Below are positions 25,865 through 34,924 of a stretch of DNA of 64,000 nucleotides, one piece after another. Origin of the DNA: Streptomyces sp. YIM 130001. Lineage in GTDB: Bacteria; Actinomycetota; Actinomycetes; Streptomycetales; Streptomycetaceae. The translations under genes were made by a program, and so were the position numbers. How positions within the stretch are numbered: position 1 is the stretch's first letter; every line of letters begins with the position of its first letter. The stretch spans positions 61,930 to 125,929 of the forward strand of contig NZ_KZ984559.1 in NCBI RefSeq assembly GCF_003574445.1, read 5' to 3'. The notes under the pieces are model-generated. The model made no database searches and was not told the origin of the DNA. It worked only from the letters and a program-made list of their open reading frames with translations.

Positions 25865-26410
25865 ATGGCCCGACTGCGCACCGAACGACTGCTGCTCCGC
25901 GAGTGGCAGGCCCACGACCTCGCCCCATGGGCCGCGTTGAACGCGGATCCCGAGGTCCGTGCTCACTTTCCCGGAGTGCTCAGCCGCGCGGAGAGCGACG
26001 CCTCCGCGGCGGGCTTCCAGGCCGATCTCGAGAGCCGCGGCTGGGGGTGGTGGGCCGTCGAGGTGCGCGGGACGGGCGAGTTCGTCGGGTTCGCCGGTCT
26101 CGATCCGGTGGAGGAGGAGATGCCGTTCAGCGGCGTCGAGGCCGGCTGGCGCCTCGCGCGGCGCGCCTGGGGGCACGGGTATGCGACGGAGGCGGCGCGC
26201 GCGGTGGCGGAGTTCGCCTTCACCGGACTCGACCTGCCCGAACTCCTCGCCGTGACCGCGGCGTCCAACCTCCGCTCACAGGCGGTGATGCGCCGCATCG
26301 GCATGACCCGCGACCCCGCCGACGACTTCGACGATCCGACGGTGCCGGCCGGACCGCTACGGCCCAGCGTGCTGTTCCGGCTGACGCGCGGGGCTGCCCC
26401 GACGGTCTGA
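25865..26410 (+). CDS. GNAT-family N-acetyltransferase (RimJ/RimL type)
   Basis: A 181-residue acetyltransferase starting MARLRTERLLLREWQAHDLAP, the usual opening of the RimJ/RimL group. The acetyl-CoA-binding segment is GWRLARRAWGHGYATEAARAV and the following strand-helix is LLAVTAASNLRSQAVMRRIG. It acetylates an amine, either a protein N-terminus or a small molecule; the target is not predictable. It stands alone, divergent from the HNH nuclease gene and 128 bp before a methyltransferase. Confidence 0.88.
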   Translation: MARLRTERLLLREWQAHDLAPWAALNADPEVRAHFPGVLSRAESDASAAGFQADLESRGWGWWAVEVRGTGEFVGFAGLDPVEEEMPFSGVEAGWRLARRAWGHGYATEAARAVAEFAFTGLDLPELLAVTAASNLRSQAVMRRIGMTRDPADDFDDPTVPAGPLRPSVLFRLTRGAAPTV

Positions 26411-26538
26411 GCGAAACGGTCCGGACGATCCGTGAGATCCGCCCTGACGATCTGTGAGATCCGTCCCCTTGAGCCGTGGCCGCTCCGCGTCCGATCATGG
26501 GCTGTCTCCGGCGACCGCCGGGGCCGAGGGGAGCAGCG

Positions 26539-27315
26539 ATGGCTGAGCAGGTACGGCCCGATTTCGGTCTGACCGCCGACGACTACGCGCGCCATCGGGC
26601 CGGGTTTCCGCCCGAGTTGGTGACGCGCCTCGCCGAGCGTGGTGCCGGTGTGGACGGTCGCGATGTCGTGGACCTCGGCACCGGGACGGGCACTCTGGCG
26701 CGGCTGTTCGCCCGGGCCGGTGGGCGGGTGACCGGCGTGGACCCGGCGGCCCCGCTGCTGCGGGAGGCCGAACGGCTCGACCGCGAGGCGGGCGTGAATG
26801 TCACCCACCGGGTCGCCACGGCCGAGGAAACGGGCCTGCCGGACGGGGAGTTCGACGTGGTGTCCGCCGGCCAGTGCTGGCACTGGTTCGATCCCGGACG
26901 GGCGACGGCCGAGGTGCGGCGGCTGCTGCGTCCCGGCGGCCGCGTGGTCATCGCGCACTTCGACTGGCTTCCGCTGCCCGGCAATGTGGTGGCCGCCACC
27001 GAGGAGTTGATCACCGAGTACAACCCGGACTGGGCGTACGGCGGCGGTACGGGCCTGTACCCGCGGTGGCTGACAGATCTTGCGGTGGCGGGCTTCAGCG
27101 GGATCGAGACCTTCTCGTTCGACCTCGACATCCCGTACACACCGGCCGCCTGGACCGGTCGCATCAGGGCCAGTGCGGGTGTGGGCGCCAGCCTGTCCGG
27201 GCCGGAGGTGGCGCGTTTCACCGACGCCCTCGAGTCCGTGCTGCGCGGTCGGTTCCCGGAGGACGTTCTCGAGATTCCGCACCGGACGTGGGCGGTCACG
27301 GCGGTTCGTCCCTGA
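26539..27315 (+). CDS. Class I SAM-dependent methyltransferase
   Basis: A 258-residue methyltransferase of the UbiE/type-11 group. Motif I is VVDLGTGTGTLARLF, the acidic motif is VTGVDPAAPLL, and motif III-like VVSAGQCWHWFDPGRA is followed by LRPGGRVVIAHFDWL. ATG 26539 is used because GAGGGGAG lies just upstream; an in-frame ATG at 26476 is unlikely. Substrate unknown. It is followed 76 bp later by the RNase H gene with no clear functional link. Confidence 0.87.
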   Translation: MAEQVRPDFGLTADDYARHRAGFPPELVTRLAERGAGVDGRDVVDLGTGTGTLARLFARAGGRVTGVDPAAPLLREAERLDREAGVNVTHRVATAEETGLPDGEFDVVSAGQCWHWFDPGRATAEVRRLLRPGGRVVIAHFDWLPLPGNVVAATEELITEYNPDWAYGGGTGLYPRWLTDLAVAGFSGIETFSFDLDIPYTPAAWTGRIRASAGVGASLSGPEVARFTDALESVLRGRFPEDVLEIPHRTWAVTAVRP

Positions 27316-27391
27316 GCGGAGTCGCGGCGCCCGGGACCAGCCCGGGCCCACCGTGTCCCGACGGCCCTGCGGACCCTGGCATGATCGAGGG

Positions 27392-28090
27392 ATGTCCGAA
27401 CGCATCATCGCGGCCTGTGACGGCGCAGCGAAGAAGAATCCGGGACCGGCCGGCTGGGGCTGGGTCGTCGCCGACGCCGGGGGGCGGCCCGAGCGCTGGG
27501 AGGCCGGGCCGCTGGGCACGGCGACCAACAACATCGCCGAGCTGACGGCCCTCGCCGAACTCCTCGAGTCCACGGATCCCGCCACACCGCTCGAGATCCG
27601 TATGGACTCCCAGTACGCCATGAACGCGGTGACGAAGTGGCTCGCCGGCTGGAAGCGCAACGGCTGGCTGACCGCCTCCAAGAAGCCGGTCGCCAACCGC
27701 GAACTGGTCATCCGTATCGACGAACTGCTGACCGGCCGTGACGTCGAGTTCCGCTACGTGCCCGCGCACCAGGTGGACGGAGATCCGCTGAACGCGATCG
27801 CGGACGCCGCGGCGAGCGACGCGGCGAGCGAGCAGCAGGCGTTCGGGACCGCGCACGGCACGGCCGAGATCCCCGGTCCGCGCCACGACGCGATGACGGG
27901 CGGCGGCACCGGCGGGACGGCGACCCGGCGCAAGGCACCCCCGAAGAAGGCGGGTGCGCGCAAGGCCGGGTCCGGCGTGATCAAGGCCAAGTTCGCCGGA
28001 CGTTGCTCCTGCGGCCGGTCGTACGCGGCCGGGGAGCAGATCGCGAAGGGCGCGAGCAGTTGGGGCCATCCCGAGTGCCGCGAGTCCTGA
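27392..28090 (+). CDS. rnhA: Ribonuclease HI with C-terminal Cys-rich extension
   Basis: A 232-residue protein. Residues 1-145 are a type 1 RNase H that cuts the RNA of RNA-DNA hybrids. The acidic active site is intact: Asp10 (AACDGAAKKN), Glu50 (NNIAELTALAEL), Asp72 (RMDSQYAMNAV) and Asp138 (DPLNAIADAA), with His126 nearby. After a Gly/Ala/Lys-rich linker (about 160-195) comes a short domain with CSCGRSYAAGEQIAKG and a terminal HPEC, a possible zinc knuckle. E. coli RNase HI has only ~155 residues, so this tail is an addition. It converges on the antiporter gene. Confidence 0.9.
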   Translation: MSERIIAACDGAAKKNPGPAGWGWVVADAGGRPERWEAGPLGTATNNIAELTALAELLESTDPATPLEIRMDSQYAMNAVTKWLAGWKRNGWLTASKKPVANRELVIRIDELLTGRDVEFRYVPAHQVDGDPLNAIADAAASDAASEQQAFGTAHGTAEIPGPRHDAMTGGGTGGTATRRKAPPKKAGARKAGSGVIKAKFAGRCSCGRSYAAGEQIAKGASSWGHPECRES

Positions 28091-28108
28091 GTCTCGTGAC
28101 ACTGCGCC

Positions 28109-28132
28109 GGGGTTGAGGGACGCCTCGGCCCC
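28109..28132. terminator. Hairpin between convergent RNase H and antiporter genes
   Basis: GGGGTTGAGG (28109-28118) pairs with CCTCGGCCCC (28123-28132) across a GACG loop, giving ten pairs including two G-U. It lies in the 44-bp convergent gap and ends next to the antiporter stop. Confidence 0.55.
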
Positions 28133-28134
28133 GC

Positions 28135-29661
28135 TCAGCCCTCTCCGCGTCCCTCGTCGACCGACTCCGGCGCACCCGCTTCGCCGAGCCAGCGGGCGAG
28201 TTTTCCGCTGCGGCCCACGGCGCGCAGCCGGCGTTCCGTCGCCTCGCGGGTGGCGGGTGTGGTGATCAGGAGCAGTTCGTCCCCGGCCCGCAGTACGGTC
28301 GCAGCTTCGGGGACCAGCGTCGTACCGTCGCGGACGATGAGTGTCACCACCGTCGGCCGGGGCAGCCGCAGCTCGAAGACGGCCACGCCCGCGAGCCGTG
28401 ACCCGGGCGGCACGGTGGCCGTGAGCAGATCGGCGTCGAGGACGTCCAGGGGCGCCGTCTCGACTTCCACGTCGCGGAGCCGGCCGCTGTGCGTGAGCCC
28501 GAGGAGCCGTGCGAGGGCGGCCAGGGTCGGGCCCTGGACCAGGGTGAAGATGACGACCAGTACGAAGACGATGTTCAGCAGGTCACGGGCGCCGTCCACG
28601 CCGGCCACGATGGGGAACGTGGCGAGCACGATGGGCACGGCCCCGCGCAGCCCCGCCCAGGAGATGAAGACCTGCTCCTGCCACGGCGTACGGAACGGCA
28701 GCAGGCAGAGCGCCACCGACACCGGCCGGGCGACGAGCAGCAGGATCAGGCCGACGCCGAGTGCGGGCAGGATCGCCGACGGCAGTTCGCTGGGCGTCAC
28801 GAGCAGCCCGAGCATGACGAACAGACCGATCTGCGCCAGCCATCCCGCGCCCTCGGCGAAGGACCGCGTCGCGGCCCGGTGCGGCAGCTTGGAGTTGCCG
28901 AGCACGAGGCCGGAGAGATAGGCGGCGATGATGCCGCTCGCACCGGTCGCGCCGCCCGCCGCGAAGGCGAGGATGCCGAAGGCGACGGTGGCGAGCGGAT
29001 ACAGGCCGGTGGCGGGCAGGGCGATGTGCCGCAGCGCGATGACACCGAGCCAGCCGATGAGCAGGCCGAGCACGGCGCCGACGGACAGCTGGAAGAGGAC
29101 GTTGCCGGCGACGGCGGCGGGGCTCGGCAGATCGGCGAGCGAAGTGCTGAACACCAGGACGAGGATGATCGTCGGGGCGTCGTTGAACCCCGATTCGGCT
29201 TCCAGGAGCGCGGTGACCTTCTGCGGGAGCGGCAGGGATCTCAGTACGGCGAAGACGGCCGCGGCGTCCGTGGACGAGACGATCGCGCCGAGCAGCAGCG
29301 CGAGATGCAGGTCCATGCCGAGCAGATAGTGCGCTCCGGCGGCGGTCACGCCGACGGAGATCCCCACCCCGGCGAGGGCGAGCACACCGGCGGGTGCCAG
29401 CAGACGGCGCAGGTCGGCCCAACGGGTGGTGAGACCGCCGTCGACGAGGATCACGGCGAGGGCGGAGGTGCCGAGGGCCTGGGCGAGTTGGGCGTCGTCG
29501 AAGGGAAGCCCGATGACGTCCTCGCCGACGATGACGCCGACGGCCAGGAACAGCAGCAGGCTGGGCAGTCCGAGCCGGTGTGCGGTGCGGGCGGCGGCGA
29601 TGCTCGCGAGCAGCACGACGCCGCCGATGAGCAGCACCACGTACAGCTGCTGCAGAGTCAT
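28135..29661 (-). CDS. Potassium/cation-proton antiporter with TrkA-C domain (NhaP2-like)
   Basis: A 508-residue transporter. Residues 1-390 carry about 12-13 membrane segments of the CPA1/NhaP2 type, with the ion-binding region SSTDAAAVFAVLR and ESGFNDAPTIIL. The cytosolic C-terminus (about 400-490) is a TrkA-C/RCK-C regulatory domain (VPPGSRLAGVAVFELRLPR..., DELLLITTPATRE). It should exchange K+ or Na+ for protons. ATG 29661 begins the conserved sequence; the frame upstream is shadow. It is followed by the small DUF3040 gene in the same direction upstream. Confidence 0.9.
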   Translation of the reverse strand: MTLQQLYVVLLIGGVVLLASIAAARTAHRLGLPSLLLFLAVGVIVGEDVIGLPFDDAQLAQALGTSALAVILVDGGLTTRWADLRRLLAPAGVLALAGVGISVGVTAAGAHYLLGMDLHLALLLGAIVSSTDAAAVFAVLRSLPLPQKVTALLEAESGFNDAPTIILVLVFSTSLADLPSPAAVAGNVLFQLSVGAVLGLLIGWLGVIALRHIALPATGLYPLATVAFGILAFAAGGATGASGIIAAYLSGLVLGNSKLPHRAATRSFAEGAGWLAQIGLFVMLGLLVTPSELPSAILPALGVGLILLLVARPVSVALCLLPFRTPWQEQVFISWAGLRGAVPIVLATFPIVAGVDGARDLLNIVFVLVVIFTLVQGPTLAALARLLGLTHSGRLRDVEVETAPLDVLDADLLTATVPPGSRLAGVAVFELRLPRPTVVTLIVRDGTTLVPEAATVLRAGDELLLITTPATREATERRLRAVGRSGKLARWLGEAGAPESVDEGRGEG

Positions 29662-29737
29662 GTCCGTGCTCCGTCGGTGGCGTGGACACCGGCCCGCCGG
29701 CCGGGCCGGTGTCCAGTCTTTCGCGGCCTGGGCGATA

Positions 29738-30025
29738 TCACCCGATATCGGGGCCGGGGCCTTGCGGCCGGCGGCGCTGCGGGTCGAAGAGGTGACCGGC
29801 GATTCCGGCGACGACGAGTCCGGTGGCGAGCAGGAGACCGTGTCCGATACCGATGCCGAATCCGAGGCAGCCGACCGCCACGGCCAGGACGAGCCAGGCT
29901 CGGCCCCGCCGGTACTCGCGGGGGCTGCGCGGCCGCCCGTCGGCCAGCGAACGTGCGAACTCGGGGTCCTCACGCTCCATCTGCGCCTCGAGGTCGCCGA
30001 GACGACGCTTCTCGGAGTCGGTCAT
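29738..30025 (-). CDS. DUF3040 small membrane protein
   Basis: A 95-residue protein with the DUF3040 opening (MTDSEKRRLGDLEAQMEREDPEFARSL, of which TDSEKRRLGDLEAQM is the diagnostic part) and one or two hydrophobic helices around residues 44-80 (AWLVLAVAVGCLGFG). DUF3040 proteins are common small actinobacterial membrane proteins without known function. A very long open frame extends upstream of this gene but is only the complement of other genes. It lies between the two transporter genes, all on the minus strand. Confidence 0.82.
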   Translation of the reverse strand: MTDSEKRRLGDLEAQMEREDPEFARSLADGRPRSPREYRRGRAWLVLAVAVGCLGFGIGIGHGLLLATGLVVAGIAGHLFDPQRRRPQGPGPDIG

Positions 30026-30063
30026 GTCTCCTCCCGAAGGCCCTGTCATTCGCTGTGCCACCC

Positions 30064-31362
30064 TCAGGCCAGGGCGAAGTAGCGGAGCCATACGTACAGC
30101 CCCGCCACACTGAGGGTGACCGCTGTGACAACCAGCCCGATGCGGCTGAACTGCCAGAACGAAATGTGGTGGCCCTCCCGCTCGGCGATGCCGATGACCA
30201 CGACGTTCGCGGAGGACGCGATGATCGTCGCGTTGCCGCCGAGGTCGGCGCCGAGGGCGAAGGACCACCACAGCATCCCGGCCTCGCCCTTGCCGCCGGC
30301 CGCCGCGACGATCTCGGAGACGATGGGGCTCACGGACGCCACGAACGGAATGTTGTCGATCACCGCCGACGGGACGGCCGAGCCGAAGATCAGCGCCATC
30401 GACGTACCGAGCAGCTGCCCCTCCGTCGCGCTCGCGGCGGCCTCGCCGAGCTTCCCGATCACTCCGGTCTGCACGAGGGCGCCGACCATGACGAACAGGC
30501 CGGTGAAGAACGCGAGCGTCTCCCACTCCACGTCCTTGGCCACGGCGGTCGCGTTCAGCCGGGAGGCGGCGAGCAGGACCAGACCGCCGGTGATCGCGAC
30601 GACCGACGGCTCGATGTGCAGTGCCGTGTGGAGCACGAAGGCCGCCATCACGAGGATCACGATCGTTCCGCTGACGGCGAGGAGCTTGGTGTCCTTGATC
30701 TCGTCGCGCGGGCGGAGGTCGGCGACCGCGTCCGCCATCTCGGGGTCGAAGTGGAAGTGCTTGCGGAACAGCACGCGGCACATCAGCACGAAGATGACCA
30801 TCAGGACGATGACGATCGGCGTCATGTGCACCAGGAAGTCGTTGAACGACAGGTCGGCACGGGAGCCGATCATGATGTTGGGCGGGTCGCCGATCAGGGT
30901 GGCCGCACCGCCGATATTGCAGGCCATCACCTCGGCGATGAGGTACGGGACCACGGGATAGCCGAGCCGGCGGCAGACCAGGATCGTGACGGGCGCGATC
31001 AGGAGCACCGTCGTCACGTTGTCCAGCCATGGCGACAGCACCGCGGTGGCCACCACGAGCAGCACCATGAGCCGGTACGGTCTGCCGCGGGCGAGTTTGG
31101 CCGCGGTCAGCGCGATGTACTCGAAGATGCCGGTGCGTTTGAGGACCGCGACGATCAGCATCATCCCGAGCAGCAGGAAGATGACGTTCCAGTCGATACC
31201 GGCGTGCTCGGAGAAGAAGGCGTGCTCGGGGTCGGTGGCGCCGATGACGAGCATCACCACGGCACCACCGAGGGCCGCCGCGACCCGGTGCACGATCTCG
31301 GTCGCGATGAGCACGTAGACCGCCGCGAACACCACGACGGTCATCCAGGCGGTCACACTCAT
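30064..31362 (-). CDS. ArsB/NhaD-family ion transporter
   Basis: A 432-residue, ~11-segment membrane protein of the ion-transporter superfamily containing ArsB, NhaD and P-type permeases. Diagnostic pieces are WLDNVTTVLLIAPVTILV, IGGAATLIGDPPNIMIGS and VIDNIPFVASVSPIV, the two inverted-repeat halves of this fold. ATG 31362 is preceded by an excellent GGAGGGAGG. No ars genes are adjacent, so sodium/proton exchange or anion transport is as likely as arsenite export. Confidence 0.87.
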   Translation of the reverse strand: MSVTAWMTVVVFAAVYVLIATEIVHRVAAALGGAVVMLVIGATDPEHAFFSEHAGIDWNVIFLLLGMMLIVAVLKRTGIFEYIALTAAKLARGRPYRLMVLLVVATAVLSPWLDNVTTVLLIAPVTILVCRRLGYPVVPYLIAEVMACNIGGAATLIGDPPNIMIGSRADLSFNDFLVHMTPIVIVLMVIFVLMCRVLFRKHFHFDPEMADAVADLRPRDEIKDTKLLAVSGTIVILVMAAFVLHTALHIEPSVVAITGGLVLLAASRLNATAVAKDVEWETLAFFTGLFVMVGALVQTGVIGKLGEAAASATEGQLLGTSMALIFGSAVPSAVIDNIPFVASVSPIVSEIVAAAGGKGEAGMLWWSFALGADLGGNATIIASSANVVVIGIAEREGHHISFWQFSRIGLVVTAVTLSVAGLYVWLRYFALA

Positions 31363-31708
31363 ACCCGCCTCCCTCCTGTAGTGGGCCGCCGTCCGCAGCA
31401 CTCCGCAGAAGGGACTCCTCCCGGTCCAGTTGTCCGGGTTCTACCTTTGCGTGCCGGGACCTGCGGGACCATCGGGGCCGACACCCAAAACGAACGGGGG
31501 ACGACGTGCAGAGCGGTGTCCGGATGGGTGCTGTACCGGATGGACAGCGGCTCCGGGACCGGCGCACGCTGAATGGCGTCCCGCGCGCGGGCAGGGCGGA
31601 CCGTCGGTCGGCCCGGCTGTCCTCGACGGGCGGGACACAGGGGACACTGGGGGTCACCGCGCTCGTACGGTCCGCTCCCGACCCCTGACCTCTAGGAGGC
31701 CTTGCTCC
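31363..31708. other. Divergent intergenic region, no gene seen
   Basis: 346 bp between the divergent transporter and histidine kinase genes. It has a good ribosome-binding site at each end (for 31362 and 31709). Open frames pass through but lack start signals. No clear dyad or terminator seen. Confidence 0.4.
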
Positions 31709-32662
31709 GTGTCCCTGTTCTGGCGGATCTTCCTGCTCAACGCCACGGTTCTGTTCGCCGCGGCCGGACTGCTGCTGCTCGGTCCGGTGACCATCTCGAC
31801 ACCGGTGCTGCTCACCGAGGCCCTCATCCTCGCCGTCGGGCTCGTGGCGATGCTGACGGCGAACGCCGCGCTGCTTCGGGTGGGGCTCGCCCCGCTGCAG
31901 CGGCTCACCAAGGCGATGAGCACCACGGATCTGCTGCGTCCCGGACGCCGGCCCGTGGTGTCGGGCCACGCGGAGATCGCCGGGCTCATCGAGACGTTCA
32001 ACACGATGCTGGACCGGCTCGAGGCGGAGCGGGCGGCGAGCAGTGGTCTGGCCCTGTCCGCACAGGAGGCGGAACGGCGGCGTATCGCCCAGGAGCTGCA
32101 CGACGAGATCGGCCAGACGCTCACGGCCGTCCTGCTCGAGCTGAAGCGGGTCGCCGACCAGGCCCCCACCGAGCTGCGGCCGCAGCTGCACTCGGTGCAG
32201 GAGACGACCCGGGCCAGCCTGGACGAGATCCGGCGGATCGCCCGGCGGCTGCGGCCAGGGGTTCTGGAGGAGCTGGGCCTGATCAGTTCGCTCAAGGCCT
32301 TGGCCAACGAGATCGCGGAGCACACCGACCTCACGGTGAAACGCCACTTCGATTCGGACCTGCCGACCCTCGACCACGAGACCGAGCTGGTGCTGTACCG
32401 GGTCGCTCAGGAGGGCCTGACCAACGCCGTACGGCACTCGGAGGCCCGGCGGGCGGACCTGACGCTGCGCACCGTCCCCGGCGGTGTCGACCTGTCGGTC
32501 GTCGACGACGGGCTCGGCATCGGCGCGGCGGCCGAGGGCGCGGGCATCCGCGGCATGCGCGAGCGCGCACTGCTGATCGGCGCCGAGCTGGTCATCGGGC
32601 CGGCTCCGGGCGGCGGCACCCGGGTACGTCTGCACGTGCCCGCAAAGAACGGGGAAAACTGA
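31709..32662 (+). CDS. NarL-type sensor histidine kinase (HisKA_3)
   Basis: A 317-residue membrane kinase. Two hydrophobic helices (about 6-28 and 33-60) enclose almost no extracellular loop, then a HAMP linker (PLQRLTKAMSTTDLL). The HisKA_3 dimerisation domain places the phospho-His at 131 in AQELHDEIGQTL. The ATP-binding domain has VAQEGLTNAVRHSEA and DDGLGIG. With no sensing domain it may detect a membrane or intramembrane signal. GTG 31709 follows TAGGAGG. It is separated by two bases from its response regulator gene. Confidence 0.92.
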   Translation: MSLFWRIFLLNATVLFAAAGLLLLGPVTISTPVLLTEALILAVGLVAMLTANAALLRVGLAPLQRLTKAMSTTDLLRPGRRPVVSGHAEIAGLIETFNTMLDRLEAERAASSGLALSAQEAERRRIAQELHDEIGQTLTAVLLELKRVADQAPTELRPQLHSVQETTRASLDEIRRIARRLRPGVLEELGLISSLKALANEIAEHTDLTVKRHFDSDLPTLDHETELVLYRVAQEGLTNAVRHSEARRADLTLRTVPGGVDLSVVDDGLGIGAAAEGAGIRGMRERALLIGAELVIGPAPGGGTRVRLHVPAKNGEN

Positions 32663-32664
32663 CC

Positions 32665-33324
32665 ATGGCCGACGATTCCACGACCCGCATCCTGCTCGCG
32701 GACGACCACGCGCTCGTACGCCGCGGAGTGCGCCTCATCCTGGACGGCGAGGAGGATCTGGCGGTGGTGGCCGAGGCCGGGGACGGCGCGGAGGCCATCG
32801 AGAAGGCCCGTGAGTTCCAGCCCGACCTGGCCATTCTCGACATCGCCATGCCCCGTCTCACCGGCCTGCAGGCGGCCCGCGAGCTCTCCCGGCTCCAGCC
32901 CGGTCTGCGCATCCTGATCCTGACGATGTACGACAACGAGCAGTACTTCTTCGAGGCGTTGAAGGCGGGTGCCAGCGGCTACGTGCTCAAATCGGTGGCC
33001 GACCGGGATCTGCTCGAGGCCTGCCGGGCCGCCATGCGGGACGAGCCGTTCATCTATCCGGGCGCGGTGGCCGCGCTGATCCGCAACTATCTGGACCGTG
33101 CGCGGCAGGGCGGGTCGATGCCGGAGAAGGCGATCACGGACCGGGAGGAGGAGATCCTCAAGCTGGTCGCCGAGGGACACACCTCGCAGGAGATCGCCGA
33201 CCTGCTGGTGATCAGCAGCAAGACCGTCGAACGGCACCGCGCGAATCTCCTGCAGAAGCTGGGCCTGCGTGACCGCCTCGAGCTGACCCGCTACGCGATC
33301 CGGGTGGGGCTCATCGAGCCTTAG
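32665..33324 (+). CDS. NarL/FixJ-family response regulator
   Basis: A 219-residue regulator. The receiver domain (about 7-125) has the acidic pocket LADDHALVRRG, phospho-Asp59 in AILDIAMPRLTG and the Lys of GYVLKSVADR. The LuxR-type HTH (about 150-215) reads ITDREEEILKLVAEGHTSQEIADL then SSKTVERHRANLLQKL. It is the partner of the adjacent kinase. Its 3' end overlaps the convergent phosphatase gene by 14 bp. Target genes are unknown. Confidence 0.93.
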   Translation: MADDSTTRILLADDHALVRRGVRLILDGEEDLAVVAEAGDGAEAIEKAREFQPDLAILDIAMPRLTGLQAARELSRLQPGLRILILTMYDNEQYFFEALKAGASGYVLKSVADRDLLEACRAAMRDEPFIYPGAVAALIRNYLDRARQGGSMPEKAITDREEEILKLVAEGHTSQEIADLLVISSKTVERHRANLLQKLGLRDRLELTRYAIRVGLIEP

Positions 33325-33790
33325 GAGGCGTGCCGGGACCCGTGCTTCCGCCGGCGGGCTCCGGCCGGAAGTTCCGGACGAAGCGCCGCTGCCAGGGCGT
33401 TTCGACGGCGTGCCCGTGGTAGTGCCGTCGGACGTAGTCGACCGCTTCGGCGGGCGGGACGCCGTCCAGGACGACGAGGCACGCCAGGGCGGTGCCGGTG
33501 CGGCCGATGCCGCCGCCGCAGGCGAGTTCGACGCGTTCTTCCGGGGCGCGCCGGAGCACCTCGGCCAGGACGGTCCGGAAGTGCGCCGGGTCCGCGGGCA
33601 GCCGGAAGTCCGGCCAGCGGATCCAGCGCGTCTCCCAGTCGGCGGGCGGCGGCTCCTTGCCGAGCAGCGCGACCGCGAAGGTCGGTCCCGGCCCGGACGG
33701 CACGGGGTGGCGCAGACCGCGGCCACGTACCAGCGCCCCGGAGGGCAGCTCCATCACACCGGGTGCGTCACGGTCCCAGGACTTCGTCAT
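33311..33790 (-). CDS. Protein-tyrosine phosphatase-like protein
   Basis: A 159-residue cytosolic protein with the PTP signature Cys-X5-Arg in ELACGGGIGRTGTALACL (Cys, then Arg six residues on). A preceding WIRWPDFRLPADPAHF segment could supply the general-acid Asp. It resembles the dual-specificity/PTP-like proteins common in actinobacteria. ATG 33790 is where conserved sequence begins. It is convergent and overlapping with the response-regulator gene; a role in that pathway is only positional. Confidence 0.82.
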   Translation of the reverse strand: MTKSWDRDAPGVMELPSGALVRGRGLRHPVPSGPGPTFAVALLGKEPPPADWETRWIRWPDFRLPADPAHFRTVLAEVLRRAPEERVELACGGGIGRTGTALACLVVLDGVPPAEAVDYVRRHYHGHAVETPWQRRFVRNFRPEPAGGSTGPGTPPKAR

Positions 33791-33868
33791 CGCGCCATCG
33801 TAGTAAGCCGTTCCGCCGCCGGGTGCCCCTCTGCACGAGATCGTCACCGGTGCCGCCCGGCGTACGGC

Positions 33869-34924
33869 TCAGAGCCTGCCCGACTTGCGCTCGCGCAGCA
33901 GCAGCCAGGCGAGGTACACGCCGCCTCCGACCCCGGAGACCACTCCGACCGGAAGCAGCGCCGAGCTGGAGATGCGCTGGGTCAGCAGATCGGCGGCACC
34001 GACCAGTACCGCCCCCATCCAGGCCGCCGGCAGCACGCCCGGCCCGGCGGAGCGCGTCACCCGGCGGGCCAGCTGCGGTGCCGCGAGGGCGATGAAGGGG
34101 ATGGGTCCGGCGGCGGCGACGGCCATGGCGGTGAGGCCGGTGCCGGCCGCGAGCAGCGTGACCCGGCTGTGCTCGGGGCGTACGCCGAGGGCCGCGGCCG
34201 TGTCGTCGCCCATCTCCAGGAGGGTGAGGCGGCGGGCGTTGGCGAGAATCACCGGGACGAGGACGACGAGACCGATGGCGGCGATGATCACATCGCTCCA
34301 GCCGCGGCCGTTGAGTGAGCCCACCATCCAGGTGGCCGCCTGGGCTGCCTTGCCGATCTCGGCACGGACGTACAGGAAGCTCGTCGCGGCGCCGAGGACG
34401 GCGGAGGCGCCGATGCCGACGAGGACCAGGCGGTATCCGTGCACGCCGCGTTTCCAGGCGAGCAGGTAGACGGCGGCCGCCGTCAGACAGCCGCCGACGA
34501 CTGCGCCGAGCGCGGTCTGCGCGGTGCCGAGGTCGAAGATGATGATGGCCATGAGCGCCCCGGCGGAGGCGCCGTTGCCGAAGCCGATGACGTCCGGGCT
34601 GCCCAGCGGATTGCGCGAGAGCGACTGGAACACGGCGCCGGACATTCCCATGGCGAAGCCGACGAGGACCGCGTCGAGCGCCCTCGGCAGCCGCAGGTCG
34701 AGGACGATGAACTCGGCTCCGGGCGGCCCGCCGCCGCCCAGTGTCTCGACCACCTCGACGGGTGTCAGCGCGTAGCGGCCGGTGCCGATGGCGAACACCG
34801 TCGCCAGCGCGCCGATCACCAGGAGCGCCGCGCAGACCAGCACGGCGCGGCGGTCGTAACGCATCGACCAGGCGCGGGTCCGCAGATGGCTGCGCCGCAC
34901 CTCGAGGCCTTGGACGGGGGTCAC
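33869..34924 (-). CDS. Ferric-siderophore ABC transporter permease (FecCD family), distal
   Basis: A 351-residue permease of the FecCD/BtuC type with about nine to ten hydrophobic segments and family motifs GAVFQSLSRNPLGSPDVIGFGNGASAG (its core LSRNPLGSPDVIGF) and, near the end, PIPFIALAAPQLARR. It imports ferric siderophore across the membrane as a heterodimer with the upstream permease. The GTG at 34924 overlaps that gene's stop (GTGA). It is the last gene of the iron-box operon that starts at 43356. No ATPase gene follows. Confidence 0.92.
   Translation of the reverse strand: MTPVQGLEVRRSHLRTRAWSMRYDRRAVLVCAALLVIGALATVFAIGTGRYALTPVEVVETLGGGGPPGAEFIVLDLRLPRALDAVLVGFAMGMSGAVFQSLSRNPLGSPDVIGFGNGASAGALMAIIIFDLGTAQTALGAVVGGCLTAAAVYLLAWKRGVHGYRLVLVGIGASAVLGAATSFLYVRAEIGKAAQAATWMVGSLNGRGWSDVIIAAIGLVVLVPVILANARRLTLLEMGDDTAAALGVRPEHSRVTLLAAGTGLTAMAVAAAGPIPFIALAAPQLARRVTRSAGPGVLPAAWMGAVLVGAADLLTQRISSSALLPVGVVSGVGGGVYLAWLLLRERKSGRL

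Noticed and set aside
28489..31572. A plus-strand open frame of more than 1000 codons opposite the two transporter genes
   Set aside because: Its translation is Asp/Glu/His/Arg-rich and featureless, and it lies opposite clear membrane-protein genes; high-GC third positions keep the complementary frame open.
29738..32635. A minus-strand frame of 965 codons ending with the DUF3040 gene
   Set aside because: Only the last 95 codons have a real start and family match; the rest is the complement of the histidine kinase and a shadow of the ArsB/NhaD gene.
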